Source of the DNA: Owenia fusiformis
Lineage: Eukaryota; Annelida; Polychaeta; Sabellida; Oweniidae
Length of the DNA: 64,000 nucleotides
Direction: 5' to 3'
Assembly: GCA_903813345.2 (NCBI GenBank)
Contig: CAIIXF020000011.1
Location: 14,863,754 to 14,927,753, forward strand
Shown here: positions 34,501-41,983 of the stretch, in pieces
Layout: every line of letters starts with the position of its first letter
How positions within the stretch are numbered: the stretch's first letter is position 1
Notes under the pieces: generated by a model
Database searches by the model: none
Told to the model about the DNA's origin: nothing
The model's input: the letters and a program-made list of their open reading frames with translations, nothing else
Translations under genes and position numbers: made by a program

Positions 34501-37500
34501 GTGCCATCCTTTGCTTTTGGTCCTTTGCATCGAGACTCTCCAACCTTCAGAAGCATATTCATTGCAGCTATGAAGAGTATCACTGATATTGTACAGCCGG
34601 CCATGATGCCTTTCTCTAGTGGTTGCCATGCTGTGGTGAAGCTATTTGTGGTAAATCGCATCTTCATGTTACTCAGGTGGTTCGTTGTTAGGTTGATGAC
34701 TTCCTCTGGGATGTGATAATGAGAAAGTGCTGTCTGTATGAGTTGATGGGGGACGTTGGGATAAGCCTTGGCCAAGTCTAGCCACACAACTGCTAAAGTA
34801 GACTTCTGTTGCTGAGCTTCTTTGATTAGCTGGCTGATGGCCGAAGTATGCTCTATACATCCGGAATAACCAGATATGCCACCTTTCTGTACACTTGGAT
34901 CAATGTAGTTGTTATTAATCAAAAAGCTTGTCATTCTCTTTGCTACAACTGACCAAAAGATTTTCCCCTCAACGTCCAATAGAGAAATCTCCCTGAACTG
35001 ATCAAGAGAACTAGACTTATCTTCTTTGGGAACAAAGCAGCCCTCAGCATATGTCCAGCAGGTGGGAATCTCTTTCTTCTTCCAGATGGCGTGGATAAGT
35101 TTCCAAAGTCTTTTGAGGAGCTTTGGACAGTTCTTGTATATCCTGTACGTTATACCTGAGGGACCTGGGGCGGATGCTGCTCTAGCGTGTCGGACTATGT
35201 CTTGGACCTCTTGAAATGTGATGTCTGATAGCTTGAATGGGATTTCTGGTTCTTGACAAGGTAAAGGGTAAGGACATTCTCCCAGAGGGGTATTCTGTTG
35301 AGGATCACTGTGGGCTACTTTGATGCTTTCTTCTGCTTCTGTCTTGGAACACTGGAGCTGGCCATTCTTTGGTTTGCCTAGTAGATTTGACACAAAACTA
35401 AAAGGGTTTCCAAAAAATGCCTTACGTGCTTTGGCTTTCTCACGAGCTTTCTTACGGAGGTTCTCTGCTTGTCGTAATCTGATAATGTCTTTGTGGAGTT
35501 CAGTCAACAGCTGCTTCAAGCCTTGTTTGGCTTCTGCATCTGCTTTGCGAAACTGCTTTCTCAGCTGTCGCATCTCTCTTCGTAGGGAGGTGATCTTTCT
35601 TTGTCTTCGGCTTGGGCCAGATTGTCGTTTGCCTTTACGAGACGTCTCTGTAACACCGAAGAGCTCCTCTGCCTCTTCAAACACTATACTCGTCATTGTA
35701 GTGATCTTGCTGGTAGCACTTCCTCTAAGAGTGCTCTCTAGAATAGTGTCTAGGTTGTCATCTAGCTCCTTCCACTTGGCGTCTTTTGCTGGTGGATACT
35801 TCAGCCGTGGTTTTCTCTCTAGAACTGGTGTTTCTTTTCCTTTAACTTGACTAGCTACTTGGCTTGGATCAACTTCAACATGGAAGTCAGTGGCACTATG
35901 GTTTGCCTCCTGGCCTCTGTCTTCCTCCGGTTCACTAGCAGCTCTCTTTGTAGTATTTCCTGCTATACGCTGTTTTAGCTTCTCCTTGCAATTCAGCTTC
36001 GTTTTACCTAGGTGTATCTTAACGCCTTTCTCGTTCTTAAAGATACCACCACAGCTGTCGCATCGACGCCTGGTCTCTGTGTCATCGTCTGTATTCGCAG
36101 CCCTATTCTTGTCCGTGTCACGTGTGCTTGGGTCCAAATCCGTCATATTCTGTCTGTTTCGAGGCCTATTAAGGACTTCTATGATACTCGTAGCAAGATT
36201 GGGTTAGCTATGGTACAGGGTTGCTGGCCCCAGTGCCAAGCTTGCTGATATTCAGCGTTTCTGGAATTATCCAGAATCAACCAGTCTTTCCTGGTAGTCA
36301 ATGGGCCTTTCCCCATCGTCACTGCCATGCAGGGTTCATTGTTTAAACATCTAGTGCTTTGCTACATCTAAAGGACTGTTCATGGATTGATGTGGGATGG
36401 AGCTTTGTGTAGTGTGGGCTGTCTCTGTCGTCAGGCTTGCGACTGACCTCTGGCTGGTTTAAGATCTTTTATGGTACCAACACTTCCATTCCAGAGACTA
36501 AAGCCATAAGACACTGATTATCTCTTGAAGAATAGATGGAAAGCTTCTTCATTGGTTATAATGGCCATGCTATTGGTGGGCCCATTTGTCGCCTCTTCGC
36601 ATCCAGAGCCATTTGGAGCATGATTCTGCAGCTGCTCCTATTTCACGCATTGCTTGTCTGAGTTGTCTAGGATGTACACCAATGTCTTTAAACATTGATC
36701 GCAGAGACACAGCTGGGAAACCCCTGCATCCTACTTCTACAGGGTAAAGTCTTGCTTGCCATCCTTTGTTCTCGGCTTCATGGATCAGGTCTTGGTATTT
36801 AACTTGGCATCAAACTGTTTAAGCACATCATCATCTAAATTCTGGACAGTTGTGTCTGTAGCATAGGTTCTCTTCAGGAGAGTATAGAGACTCGACATAC
36901 ATGTACATAGAACAGTGGGTACAAGTTGTAGATCTGGGACATTTGTTGCTTGCTTTCTTCTTCTAAACAGGGTTGTGATATGGTGTAAGCCTTTAAGAAG
37001 TCAAATGCAAAGATTAATTATAGCACCTAACATCAAAATGGTATCTGGTGTTATCCAGAAAACTGAATTACATTCATTTGTTCAACCCATAATAGAGATT
37101 TAATAACCTAAATGTTCAAGGTATGAAAAGTGGGCGTTGCCCATGATTAGTCTTTAACAATGATGAAAATCGATGATAAATCATCTTGTTATGTTTGCAA
37201 AATTTCTTTACCATGAAAATAGCACTCTAAAACTGTAGTATGACCATATTCAAAGAATTTTTTTTATGAAAAAAATATTTCGATATCTCCCCACCCCCAT
37301 GGGATTTGGTGGGATGGGGTACTTACTATTTTTTGATCATTCTAGTGGACCACAAAAATGGCTCTGGCTCTTAAATCAAAGGGAATTGTATTCTGATGAT
37401 ATGTGGAAAGTTTCACGCTTCGTTCCATGAATGAACTATTTTTGCACTATTGATCTCGCTAATAGGACTTTACGTACCTGTATGTCAAGTCTTGGACGCT

Positions 37501-37777
37501 TGTTCAACATACTGAACAAATCACTACCTATGGCGCCATCTATACTGCCTCCACCGTCAGCATCTTCATCTGACGTTTGTACCTTTCTCTTTGGTGGGCA
37601 ACTGAATGGGTTTGATCTTTTCCCTGCATTTTGAGATTCAGAGGTTTTTGGTTCTCTAGACTTATTTTTTGCTTTAGGTTGATGAGTTGTAGCTAGTTTT
37701 TTCCTGACTTTCCGCACTTTCATTACATCTGATGGACGACGCCATTTGGGGGAAGTATTAGAAGGTAGGTCTGCCAT
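19248..37777 (-). CDS. DONSON: DONSON (downstream neighbor of SON), complete ten-exon gene
   Basis: Nuclear replication factor. In animals DONSON helps deliver GINS to MCM2-7 during CMG helicase assembly and protects stalled forks; the Drosophila orthologue is humpty dumpty. Coding exons on the minus strand: 37478-37777, 28801-28976, 24860-24956, 24229-24341, 22619-22675, 21798-21976, 21528-21606, 21066-21213, 20245-20436, 19248-19583. They join in phase to about 558 residues; human DONSON has 566. Conserved blocks in order: N-terminal basic SPKWRRPSDV and KRSNPF, DWSLKMKIRFMSPELFSWC, YWIHPNLPWCKLFPRINAD, SPYFYMLTHQLNVLFRAPG, TPTTRGFREALTEEGIEF, the acidic linker ending SSWLESMG, RPESMVLVQGP, SGSQAGVPPTILSPSAFKGA, LEVSGPILPHTT and GKLAVREIV. 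The acceptor of exon 9 is weak, so that boundary is less sure. Introns 1 and 2 (8.5 and 3.8 kb) are filled with repeats. Confidence 0.95.
20245..20436 (-). CDS. DONSON: DONSON exon 9
   Basis: Encodes RPESMVLVQGPSTQALYNYL, SCIAHSGSQAGVPPTILSPS and AFKGATLKSLQ, then donor cag/gtaata. The acceptor chosen (ataagacag, exon from 20436) is the only one found that keeps phase 0 with exon 8; its pyrimidine tract is poor although a CTTAAC branch-like site lies just upstream. The open frame extends upstream to 20466, so the true 5' edge may differ. Confidence 0.82.
20529..20956. mobile_element. hAT-type MITE, 428 bp, in DONSON intron 8
   Basis: Perfect 8 bp target duplication ATGTTAAC on both sides (20521-20528 and 20957-20964). 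Termini are TAGTGTTGCGATTAATCGAT and the imperfect complement ending GCGACAACACTA. An 8 bp duplication with TAGTGTTG-like ends is characteristic of hAT elements. The subterminal parts are rich in ATCGATGT motifs on both strands. It has no transposase. Confidence 0.85.
21066..21213 (-). CDS. DONSON: DONSON exon 8 (acidic linker)
   Basis: Acceptor catttccag. Encodes NLERVDYENDLDPELIEDDD, LLATDSGASSWLESMGLDKS and SYPSLDPNK; donor aaa/gtgaaa is usable but not strong. Matches the acidic SDEDEEESFSWLEEMG region of human DONSON. Confidence 0.9.
21528..21606 (-). CDS. DONSON: DONSON exon 7
   Basis: Acceptor attattccag and donor ca/gtaagg. Encodes GIEFTMPLHDTTKTDNEDDS then ESNSPV, aligned with EGIEFSLPL of human DONSON. 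Confidence 0.92.
21798..21976 (-). CDS. DONSON: DONSON exon 6
   Basis: Acceptor tgcattacag. Encodes TESFTSAFHLLRSCHSPYFY, MLTHQLNVLFRAPGVGG and NAIVTPTTRGFREALTEE; donor g/gtacaa. It is among the best-conserved segments of the gene (YFYVCTYQFTVLFRAAG and SPTTRGLREAM in human). Confidence 0.95.
22553..22614. repeat. 15 bp tandem repeat next to the exon 5 donor
   Basis: About four copies of ataagagtacatgat end within a few bases of the exon 5 donor (22618) in DONSON intron 5. Confidence 0.85.
22619..22675 (-). CDS. DONSON: DONSON exon 5 (57 bp)
   Basis: Acceptor gtattacag and donor tg/gtaaga. Encodes KQTGLLLEDHVLKALYDDW, corresponding to the [20 protein letters not shown] segment of human DONSON. 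Confidence 0.88.
22954..23913. mobile_element. TIR element with AATGGCCGCC repeats, about 960 bp
   Basis: Ends atcctatcgaac and gttcgatgggat form 12 bp inverted repeats with one mismatch. The inside is a row of about five degenerate units of 110-140 bp, each with aaaatggccgcctactaccc and aaatatgaacaaaatcgctc, and the right end carries a (CGGA)n run. The element at 43612-44402 has the same ends and the same CGGA run. Non-coding; in DONSON intron 4. Confidence 0.65.
24229..24341 (-). CDS. DONSON: DONSON exon 4
   Basis: Acceptor tctattacag and donor gg/gtaaga. Encodes ANTCSRKPEFQKACMYWIHP then NLPWCKLFPRINADSAL, matching [21 protein letters not shown] of human DONSON apart from scattered changes. 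Confidence 0.94.
24596..24850. repeat. Degenerate tandem repeat resembling the exon 3 donor
   Basis: Units of 50-80 bp carry aaaatgaacagacctgat or close variants three to four times. The true donor region of exon 3 reads aagatgaacatacctgatat on the plus strand, so the array looks like an amplification of the exon 3 / intron 3 junction. It lies directly downstream of that donor in the direction of transcription. Confidence 0.6.
24860..24956 (-). CDS. DONSON: DONSON exon 3
   Basis: Acceptor ttttttcag and donor cag/gtatgt. Encodes FMSPELFSWCHPLKTNEECD then GLYSFVRRAQYQ, aligned with [20 protein letters not shown] of human DONSON. Confidence 0.92.
24993..26233. mobile_element. Element with 53-54 bp minisatellite core, copy 1
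   Basis: Left part starts attgaatattatctatcata, followed by about 21 tandem copies of a 53-54 bp unit (for example ttgcaaaagagatctcaggt), then a right part gagtacttccgaactgaat to gtattaaatta. The same three-part structure recurs at 27927-28728. The long open frames through the array (repeating YNLQKRSQVYFLDLHVLV) only reflect a unit length divisible by three. In DONSON intron 2. Confidence 0.75.
26234..27886. repeat. AATGGCCGCC / AGGTCA-rich interspersed repeat in DONSON intron 2
   Basis: Two nested tandem structures. A unit of about 155 bp with gcggttttcctgaaatggtg is repeated at 26341-26700. A unit of about 600 bp starting cagacctcagt follows, from about 26702 and again from about 27304. 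The second type contains caaggtcactgaaggt and aacttgtagatg, shared with the large array at 53.1-61.1 kb, so both belong to one repeat family. Confidence 0.65.
27887..28768. mobile_element. Element with minisatellite core, copy 2, between identical 40 bp direct repeats
   Basis: Same left part, core (about 12-13 units) and right part as 24993-26233. It is bracketed by identical 40 bp direct repeats beginning gtttctatctgcatggttgg, at 27887-27926 and 28729-28768. These are longer than usual target duplications. Confidence 0.75.
28801..28976 (-). CDS. DONSON: DONSON exon 2
   Basis: Acceptor gtttttacag and donor ag/gtaaac. Encodes ESSADKNPSVTTDTSVNSLP, a poorly conserved Ser/Thr-rich stretch, ending MICDWSLKMKIR, which matches VDWSIKTRLLF of human DONSON. 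Confidence 0.9.
28977..29751. other. Start of the DONSON intron 1 repeat region
   Basis: AT-rich sequence. Motifs agtacagtgaaacctttaaa near 29198 and ctcttaaagcagaacacctc near 29650 suggest a decayed mariner-type MITE like that at 961-1133. No gene is seen. Confidence 0.4.
30944..31320 (+). pseudogene. Broken coding remnant inside the inverted-repeat element
   Basis: A short frame reads CLPLFHAPTGSDTISGF and an adjacent one IIEHFVVILYNRD. These recall a multi-copy invertebrate protein family with FHALTGCDT-type and FVVLLYDRT-type motifs, known to me mainly from repeated uncharacterised loci. It is broken and not a host gene. The assignment is from memory and tentative. Confidence 0.35.
31388..31505. 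repeat. (GGGGA)n pentanucleotide microsatellite
   Basis: About 23 near-perfect copies of GGGGA on the plus strand. Open frames through it are artefacts. The G-runs could form G-quadruplexes on this strand; on the DONSON transcript they would be C-rich. Confidence 0.95.
32558..36334 (-). mobile_element. Full-length R2-superfamily (restriction-like endonuclease) LINE
   Basis: Non-LTR retrotransposon in the same orientation as DONSON. The 3' end reads ...ACTAGATGTTTAAACAATGAA at 32558, and the 5' end at 36334 abuts the 3' end of a second, truncated copy. The single long ORF is at 32793-36146, the 5' UTR about 190 bp and the 3' UTR about 235 bp, without a long poly(A) tail. CATCA flanks the whole composite (ending 32557 and starting 36808). 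The intact ORF, and apparent identity with the neighbouring copy over 466 bp, indicate a very recent insertion. Confidence 0.88.
32793..36146 (-). CDS. LINE ORF: zinc finger, reverse transcriptase, restriction-like endonuclease (1117 residues)
   Basis: Single-ORF polyprotein of the R2/Hero/NeSL group. Residues 29-53 form a C-x2-C-x12-H-x7-C zinc finger (Cys29, Cys32, His45, Cys53). A basic coiled-coil-like stretch lies around 190-250. The reverse transcriptase occupies roughly 345-640, with FREISLLDVEGKIF, WLDLAKAYPNVPH (motif A), GIMAGCTISVILF (motif B) and AFMDDITVM (motif C; FMDD in place of the usual F/YADD). A CCHC finger, C-x2-C-x8-H-x4-C, starts near residue 893. The endonuclease has RPDMLLLS then ILVIELTVPWEERI near 1006-1035, the PD-(D/E) type. 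The ORF is uninterrupted and may be functional. Hero-like is my best guess among RLE families. Confidence 0.92.
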   Translation of the reverse strand: MTDLDPSTRDTDKNRAANTDDDTETRRRCDSCGGIFKNEKGVKIHLGKTKLNCKEKLKQRIAGNTTKRAASEPEEDRGQEANHSATDFHVEVDPSQVASQVKGKETPVLERKPRLKYPPAKDAKWKELDDNLDTILESTLRGSATSKITTMTSIVFEEAEELFGVTETSRKGKRQSGPSRRQRKITSLRREMRQLRKQFRKADAEAKQGLKQLLTELHKDIIRLRQAENLRKKAREKAKARKAFFGNPFSFVSNLLGKPKNGQLQCSKTEAEESIKVAHSDPQQNTPLGECPYPLPCQEPEIPFKLSDITFQEVQDIVRHARAASAPGPSGITYRIYKNCPKLLKRLWKLIHAIWKKKEIPTCWTYAEGCFVPKEDKSSSLDQFREISLLDVEGKIFWSVVAKRMTSFLINNNYIDPSVQKGGISGYSGCIEHTSAISQLIKEAQQQKSTLAVVWLDLAKAYPNVPHQLIQTALSHYHIPEEVINLTTNHLSNMKMRFTTNSFTTAWQPLEKGIMAGCTISVILFIAAMNMLLKVGESRCKGPKAKDGTRHPCCRAFMDDITVMTQSIPGMRWILTSLEDMATWSRMQFKPKKSRSMTIVKGRPTERHTFNIQGAVIPSIQDEPIKCLGKVYDETLKDSNTTKEVCKELERWMETINKSYLLGKFKVWCFQFGVIPRLQWPFSLYEFPLSLINSMERLCNRFLRKWLGVPPSFSSCNLYSTSSKLSLPISSLVEEFKVSKVRTITTLRTSKDTKVLSAGETISTGRKWKPQQAISEAEERERHEQLVGVVCQGRLGLGNYGSKLLDKTPKGRKDRLVRQTRKAQEEERLVKAVGLSKQGSWTQWETIQDRSPTWKDLWTVDQASLSFILRAFTDLLPTPMNLNTWGLENDNTCLLCKRPRCTLNHILCSCQTALGDGRYRWRHDKVLQKIAEWVDRSRINNNEQSVPKKPMFTAFQQEGKQPTPVTKNADKSILLSALSKASDWELHVDLDRKLVFPQNIAATTLRPDMLLLSKATKTILVIELTVPWEERIDISHQLKYNKYQDLIHEAENKGWQARLYPVEVGCRGFPAVSLRSMFKDIGVHPRQLRQAMREIGAAAESCSKWLWMRRGDKWAHQ
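36335..36800 (-). mobile_element. 5'-truncated second copy of the same LINE
   Basis: 466 bp that matches 32558-33023 base for base as far as I can compare by eye: the whole 3' UTR plus the last part of the ORF. It is joined directly to the 5' end of the full-length copy, in the same orientation. After its truncation point come seven extra bases (aacttgg) and then the target sequence CATCA. Confidence 0.9.
37478..37777 (-). CDS. DONSON: DONSON exon 1 (start codon)
   Basis: ATG at 37777-37775 starts MADLPSNTSPKWRRPSDVMK, like [20 protein letters not shown] in human; later KRSNPF matches the RRNPF motif of the family. 300 bp, ending DIQ at donor cag/gtacgt. An acceptor-like TTTATTTTTTAG sits 2 bp upstream of the ATG, so a non-coding 5' exon may exist further upstream. 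The in-frame ATG at 37822 is less likely as start. Confidence 0.92.
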
Positions 37778-38485
37778 CTCTAAAAAATAAACATGACAAA
37801 GCAAGGTAAGGAAGCAAGACACAATAAGTTATATATCATTTTGAAGGGCTAGACCCATATTTTATGTTTGTTTTGTTGGAAAAAATGAGAATATGCAAAT
37901 GAGATAGTGTCATTGTGACATCATAATTGAAGTATTTGGATTTTTTACAAAACAGAATTATTTTAGCATTTAATTTTTTATTGAGATTTCAATTTAAAAA
38001 TCTGAATTAACAGATCTTTTTATTCTGATTGCAGTGGTGTTTGTACCATGGCATAACTCCAACCCGGAAATTCCCTATGGCGATCTAACATGGGATTTTT
38101 CCTTTTCAATTTTTTCATGATATGGAAGATTCAAGTGCCTTTAACTGTGCACAGAATTGTCAGATTCAAACGATCTTTTTTTAAGGTGTTCCTTCCTACT
38201 GGTCCATAGCAGAAAATGCATTATTCTTGGAGGTCTCTGAAGACCCCATCATGAATGCCAGCAGAATTCATTTATTTCTAAGCATGCCAGAATGGCTGCC
38301 ATTTTAAAATTCAGCCGCCACTTTGAAAATTTCTTTAGCAAAGCTCCCTTGTCCTTAGGCATCAGCATGAGCATCTCAGCGAGCATGTAGTAAAATCTGA
38401 ACCAACTCCTTTCACAGAGACATGTAGCACTATGATATGAGATGAGCACTATGATAGGCCCTATAAGAAGTAATAAAAGGGGAAG

Positions 38486-38810
38486 AACACTTCACTACTT
38501 CCGGGTTCTGTAAATGAAAAAATAAAAAAAACTATTGTTCAGAATTCCACAATAAGGGTCTCATTTTTAAGAAAAATTATTTAGCGGCAACATACATGTC
38601 ATTATATTACTTGTAAAGACACGCTGCAAATATGATTTTTTCGTCTTATCTGTTACCTTAGCATCAGACCATGAAGTCCTATACAGACATTACTATATTT
38701 GCACATAGCCATCTTTAGATAGATCTCTCAGGAGATAGCTTTGTGTAAACTAAGTAATACAGACATATTTTTCATAGTTTACCTTATCGATCGATTTCTC
38801 CCTCAATGTT
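38486..38810. repeat. Direct repeat, copy 1 (second copy at 44415-44678)
   Basis: From aacacttcactacttccggg to ctccctcaatgtt, nearly identical to the second copy 5.9 kb away in the same orientation. Copy 1 holds about 80 bp missing from copy 2, bounded by a short acagacat repeat; copy 2 has a small extra palindromic insert (tagactagtcta). Confidence 0.85.
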
Positions 38811-38949
38811 TCGTCGATTGATCTCTGGTTTGATCCAGTTGTAATACACACATACGCAATGGTATACGCTGTTCCAATTGTACTATTATTGTTCAAAAAT
38901 GTGTAAAAGCATACTAATTTTAAAAATACGACTGTTTGAACGATTCTCT

Positions 38950-38961
38950 GCCGCCATCTTG
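38950..38961 (-). promoter_or_regulatory. YY1-like CAAGATGGCGGC motif
   Basis: Minus-strand CAAGATGGCGGC, the strong YY1 consensus that in animals often sits at or just after start sites of housekeeping genes. A TACGTCA (CRE/ATF-like) lies about 10 bp upstream on the same strand. It is 1.2 kb upstream of the DONSON ATG, consistent with a 5' non-coding exon, but no transcript evidence is available. Confidence 0.35.
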
Positions 38962-39219
38962 AAATAATGACGTAGTAAACTTGACCCGTCTGACCTTTCA
39001 TAATTCTATATAGAAAGGGGCTATTAAAAATTATGTAAATAGTTAATAAACAAAAATATATATTTATCTTTTGTTTTTTTTAATGTTTTACTGCCCAAAT
39101 ATATTTTAAATCATAAATAGATATTATGAATGAATGCCGACTGCTGTGGTCTATATAAATAAATAAAAGCACGTGGTTTATTTGGCTTAGTCAACATTTT
39201 GCGCCAAGAAGCTACTCAC

Positions 39220-40202
39220 TTTTTTTTATTTTATATAACAGTGCTGGTGATGGAAGGACAAATAGACCAGATGAATGTAGTAATTCATAGTCTATTTTAC
39301 TTGACGTCCACATTGTGAGACAGATCCTTTTCACTTCATCGGACCATCTATTTTGAGTTGAGTGTTCTACATTACAGTTTTTGCTTTGATCTAGTAATAA
39401 TTTCTTCATTGGCTCTGGAATATTTGGAAACAGCTTGTTGATTAGTTCTGGTGTTTCATCAGAGGGCTCTGGTTGAGGGGCAACTCTTACTCTATACTGG
39501 GAACACAAAACACAAGTTGAGGAAGATCTTGAAAAATCTACCACTTGAGGACACATTCCAGACCTTAGCCGCCACCTATTTTTTCCTGTGCCCTCTCGGA
39601 ACCTGTCTAAAGTTCGAAAAACAAGTTTCTTCAGAGTTTTTGGTTGCTCTATTCCAATGCAAATACATAAATTGTCCACAATTTTGAAAATAGCGTTAAG
39701 TGATCTTTCAGATTGGCTGTATTTGTCAGATATATGTAAATCCTCCAAATTAATCAGTTTATCATTAATCACTAGTCTCCAATTGGGTGAATCATGATCG
39801 AATATAATCTTCTTTGTTACAGGATTGTCATTGATGAAAGTATCTGTGGTGCGTACAGCAGTTACATTGGCATCATCATTTAAAGTCACTGTCCATTGGG
39901 GAGATGCAGCATTCTTAACAAAGTCAGGCGACAAAGACAAATGTGAGCTTTCTTTGGAGACAAGTGCAAGTTGCTTGAATGTTAAATATTCATGAAGTGT
40001 AACACGGGCCCCCGAGGGAAGTCTGTGGAAATGTGAACGAATATTCGTAAAGTATCCTCTAATAATGAGATTGATTTTCTTTTCTGTAATGGGCTTGCAA
40101 CCAATTGCAGCACATGCTTCTTTGTAGGCAAAATATACTGTTCCAACTGATAGGGATTCTTTCACGTTCATGTCTTTGTTAATGGAAAAAGACTCTTCCA
40201 AC
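39220..40202 (-). CDS. Transposase-like exon, possibly P-element/THAP9 type
   Basis: Single 983 bp exon between acceptor acatttcag (exon from 40202) and donor aa/gtgagt (39220/39219), open throughout, about 327 residues starting LEESFSINKDMNVKESLSVG. Features: a Cys pair in STCVLCSQYRV near residue 233, and RWSDEVKRICLTMWTSSKID then LLHSSGLFVLPSPALLYKIK at the end. The last part resembles the RWS..LP.P.TL segment that precedes the catalytic domain in P-like/THAP9 transposases. No catalytic domain or THAP finger was found nearby. A partial inverted copy is at 42592-42732. I treat it as part of a DNA transposon of uncertain family. Confidence 0.5.
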
Positions 40203-40766
40203 CTGAAATGACACAAATAATAGTTGCATGTACAAGGGCCTTAAAACATGATTGTTTAAAATGTATATTGCACATAAAAATGCATGGAGACATATATATT
40301 CGAAGCATTCTGGATATCTTACTTTATGGGTTGGGATGTACACATGGATTTAACATGGAGGAAAGGTTAATTTTGTTTTAAAACGACAGGGCATAGATAC
40401 ATTTCCAAGTACTACATGTATTTAAAGCCAACTCACAGACTTGAATCATATTTTTGCTTATTGCAATTTTTTCATTTCATGAAATGTGTGTATGTGGGGG
40501 GGGGGTGTAGAGCCCCAATATGTACTAGACTAGATCTAAACTTAGGGGGGGGAAAGATCTAATAGGAAAACATTTTGAGTGCAAGTGTTGGGTGAACAGG
40601 TAGAAATAACAGAGGTAAAGTCATTAGACCCACTTAAAGTACAGCGCCCCCTTTTTTGCCAAAACTGTCATAAAGCTCCCCCCCTTGGCAAAAGCCCCCC
40701 CCATGGTAAAACCGCCCCCCCCCCCCCTGGTGAATCCTGGCTACGGGCCTGATTGCCATTAGCCTG
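40051..40766. repeat. Left arm of a large inverted repeat
   Basis: 716 bp that pairs with 41984-42732 (and a few bases after 43563). It includes the first 150 bp of the transposase-like exon, its upstream intron, G/C homopolymer runs and the end agcctg of the GGCGTAGCCAG repeat family. The two arms differ by a few percent plus homopolymer lengths. Confidence 0.85.
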
Positions 40767-41983
40767 CAATACTCCTATTCGCGATAAGAATTCATAAATA
40801 TCTCCCATGATGCATCGCTTGAAGGGACAACTTTTCATTGGCCCGCCGAACGAGTCGAATACTCTGAACGTTTCTCAGCTTCTGATCTTCCATCACCCCT
40901 CAAGTATAGTTATATGATCCAATCTATTGAATAATCAGAAAGATAATCGGAGATTCGAAGTAACATTATTGATATTTTTTCGATCTTCGATGAAGTCTGA
41001 GCAATTTGGAAAATCAGTGACGTCACTGGAATTGGACGGCATTTTCAGCTACAGATTTCTTCGGATTTGGGGATTACAGTTCAAAAAGCCTTGTTATATA
41101 TCTTAATTACATACATACCTATCATTTGTGCAAATGCAACTCTACATAAATGTTTAATAAAGTCGCAGTGCGGCATTGAAAATAGCACCCCTGTGTAATC
41201 CAATGGGAAAGAACCCGGAGGTAGACGAAGTTGTACCGTACACGAGAGCTCTTCAAACGATAGTTAACTAAACTGAACGAAAACTAAACGTTATCGCGTA
41301 TTGGTATATTCTGCTGCAATTGGCCCCCGGGAATTGGCCAGCCTGGGAGAAGATTCAGATTGATTTAAATTTTTTAGCATGGATCCTAGAAATACGATTT
41401 ATATATATTCTGACAGCTTCAAGCCATGACAGTGAACTAGATATATATCAGCTGGTTTAAATAACAAAAACATCTTCTTACCAGGTAACAATATGCATTA
41501 TAGGTGCATTTCTAGCAAATAAACTAAATGTTTTGGTTTTTAAAAAATTTTGAATTTCGCTCTTCTCCGGGGTTCTGCAATTTGATTGGTTCAAAATTTA
41601 CATCATAATTATTCACTCCGAATTATACAAAGAAAGATGGCCGCTAGAAGATGCCAAAATATCTACGAAATCACATTTCATTTTTAAAACGGCAAAATAA
41701 CATATTTTTACAGGCTGAACAGCATAAGCGCAGCATCCCTACAAATCTCTAGTGGGTCAATGATTCTACAAGTAAAGGACAAGTTAATTGGCGAAAGATT
41801 TGAGGAGAAATCGCTATAAAGGTGAGTTTTGGTTGTATAGCACCTAACGGTCATTAGCATGGGTATCAGAAAGTAAAGAAACTTTTTTATTTAAATTTAT
41901 CTAAATGTTAGGCACTCAGTGACATTTATCTTACAGAAGAAAGATTTTTTTTCAAAATGAGACCCTAATTATAAAATTCTGAC
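40767..41983. other. Loop of the inverted repeat, no gene seen
   Basis: About 1.2 kb between the arms. It contains AAGATGGCCGC (YY1-like) near 41635 and a GGTGAG donor-like site at 41820, so it might be the promoter and first non-coding exon of a transposon gene, but no coding sequence is recognisable. Confidence 0.35.

Larger units (their letters stand above)
29752..37457. mobile_element. Large inverted-repeat element in DONSON intron 1, with nested LINE
   Basis: The ends gagatcaatagtgcaa (left) and its complement (right, ending 37457) begin arms that stay about 90% alike for hundreds of bases: around 29752-30480 against 37457-36808, continuing across the LINE. Without the LINE insertion the element is about 3.5 kb. 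Further copies of the same segments appear internally in both orientations (30480-31320 and 31820-32555). The right end lies only 20 bp inside the intron from the exon 1 donor. The family is not recognised, and no clear target duplication was found. A broken coding remnant is at 30944-31320. Confidence 0.7.
37778..39211. other. Probable upstream / 5' UTR region of DONSON
   Basis: No coding homology. It contains one copy of a direct repeat (38486-38810; second copy 44415-44678) and a YY1-like motif at 38950-38961. Minus-strand frames at 38249-38449 and 38750-39001 have no recognisable homology. Confidence 0.5.

Noticed and set aside
32989-35850. Several plus-strand frames of 60-176 codons
   Set aside because: Shadows of the LINE ORF on the opposite strand.
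36147-36334. HDV-like ribozyme in the LINE 5' UTR, as found in R2 elements
   Set aside because: I could not build a convincing double-pseudoknot by eye; a structure search of this segment would decide.
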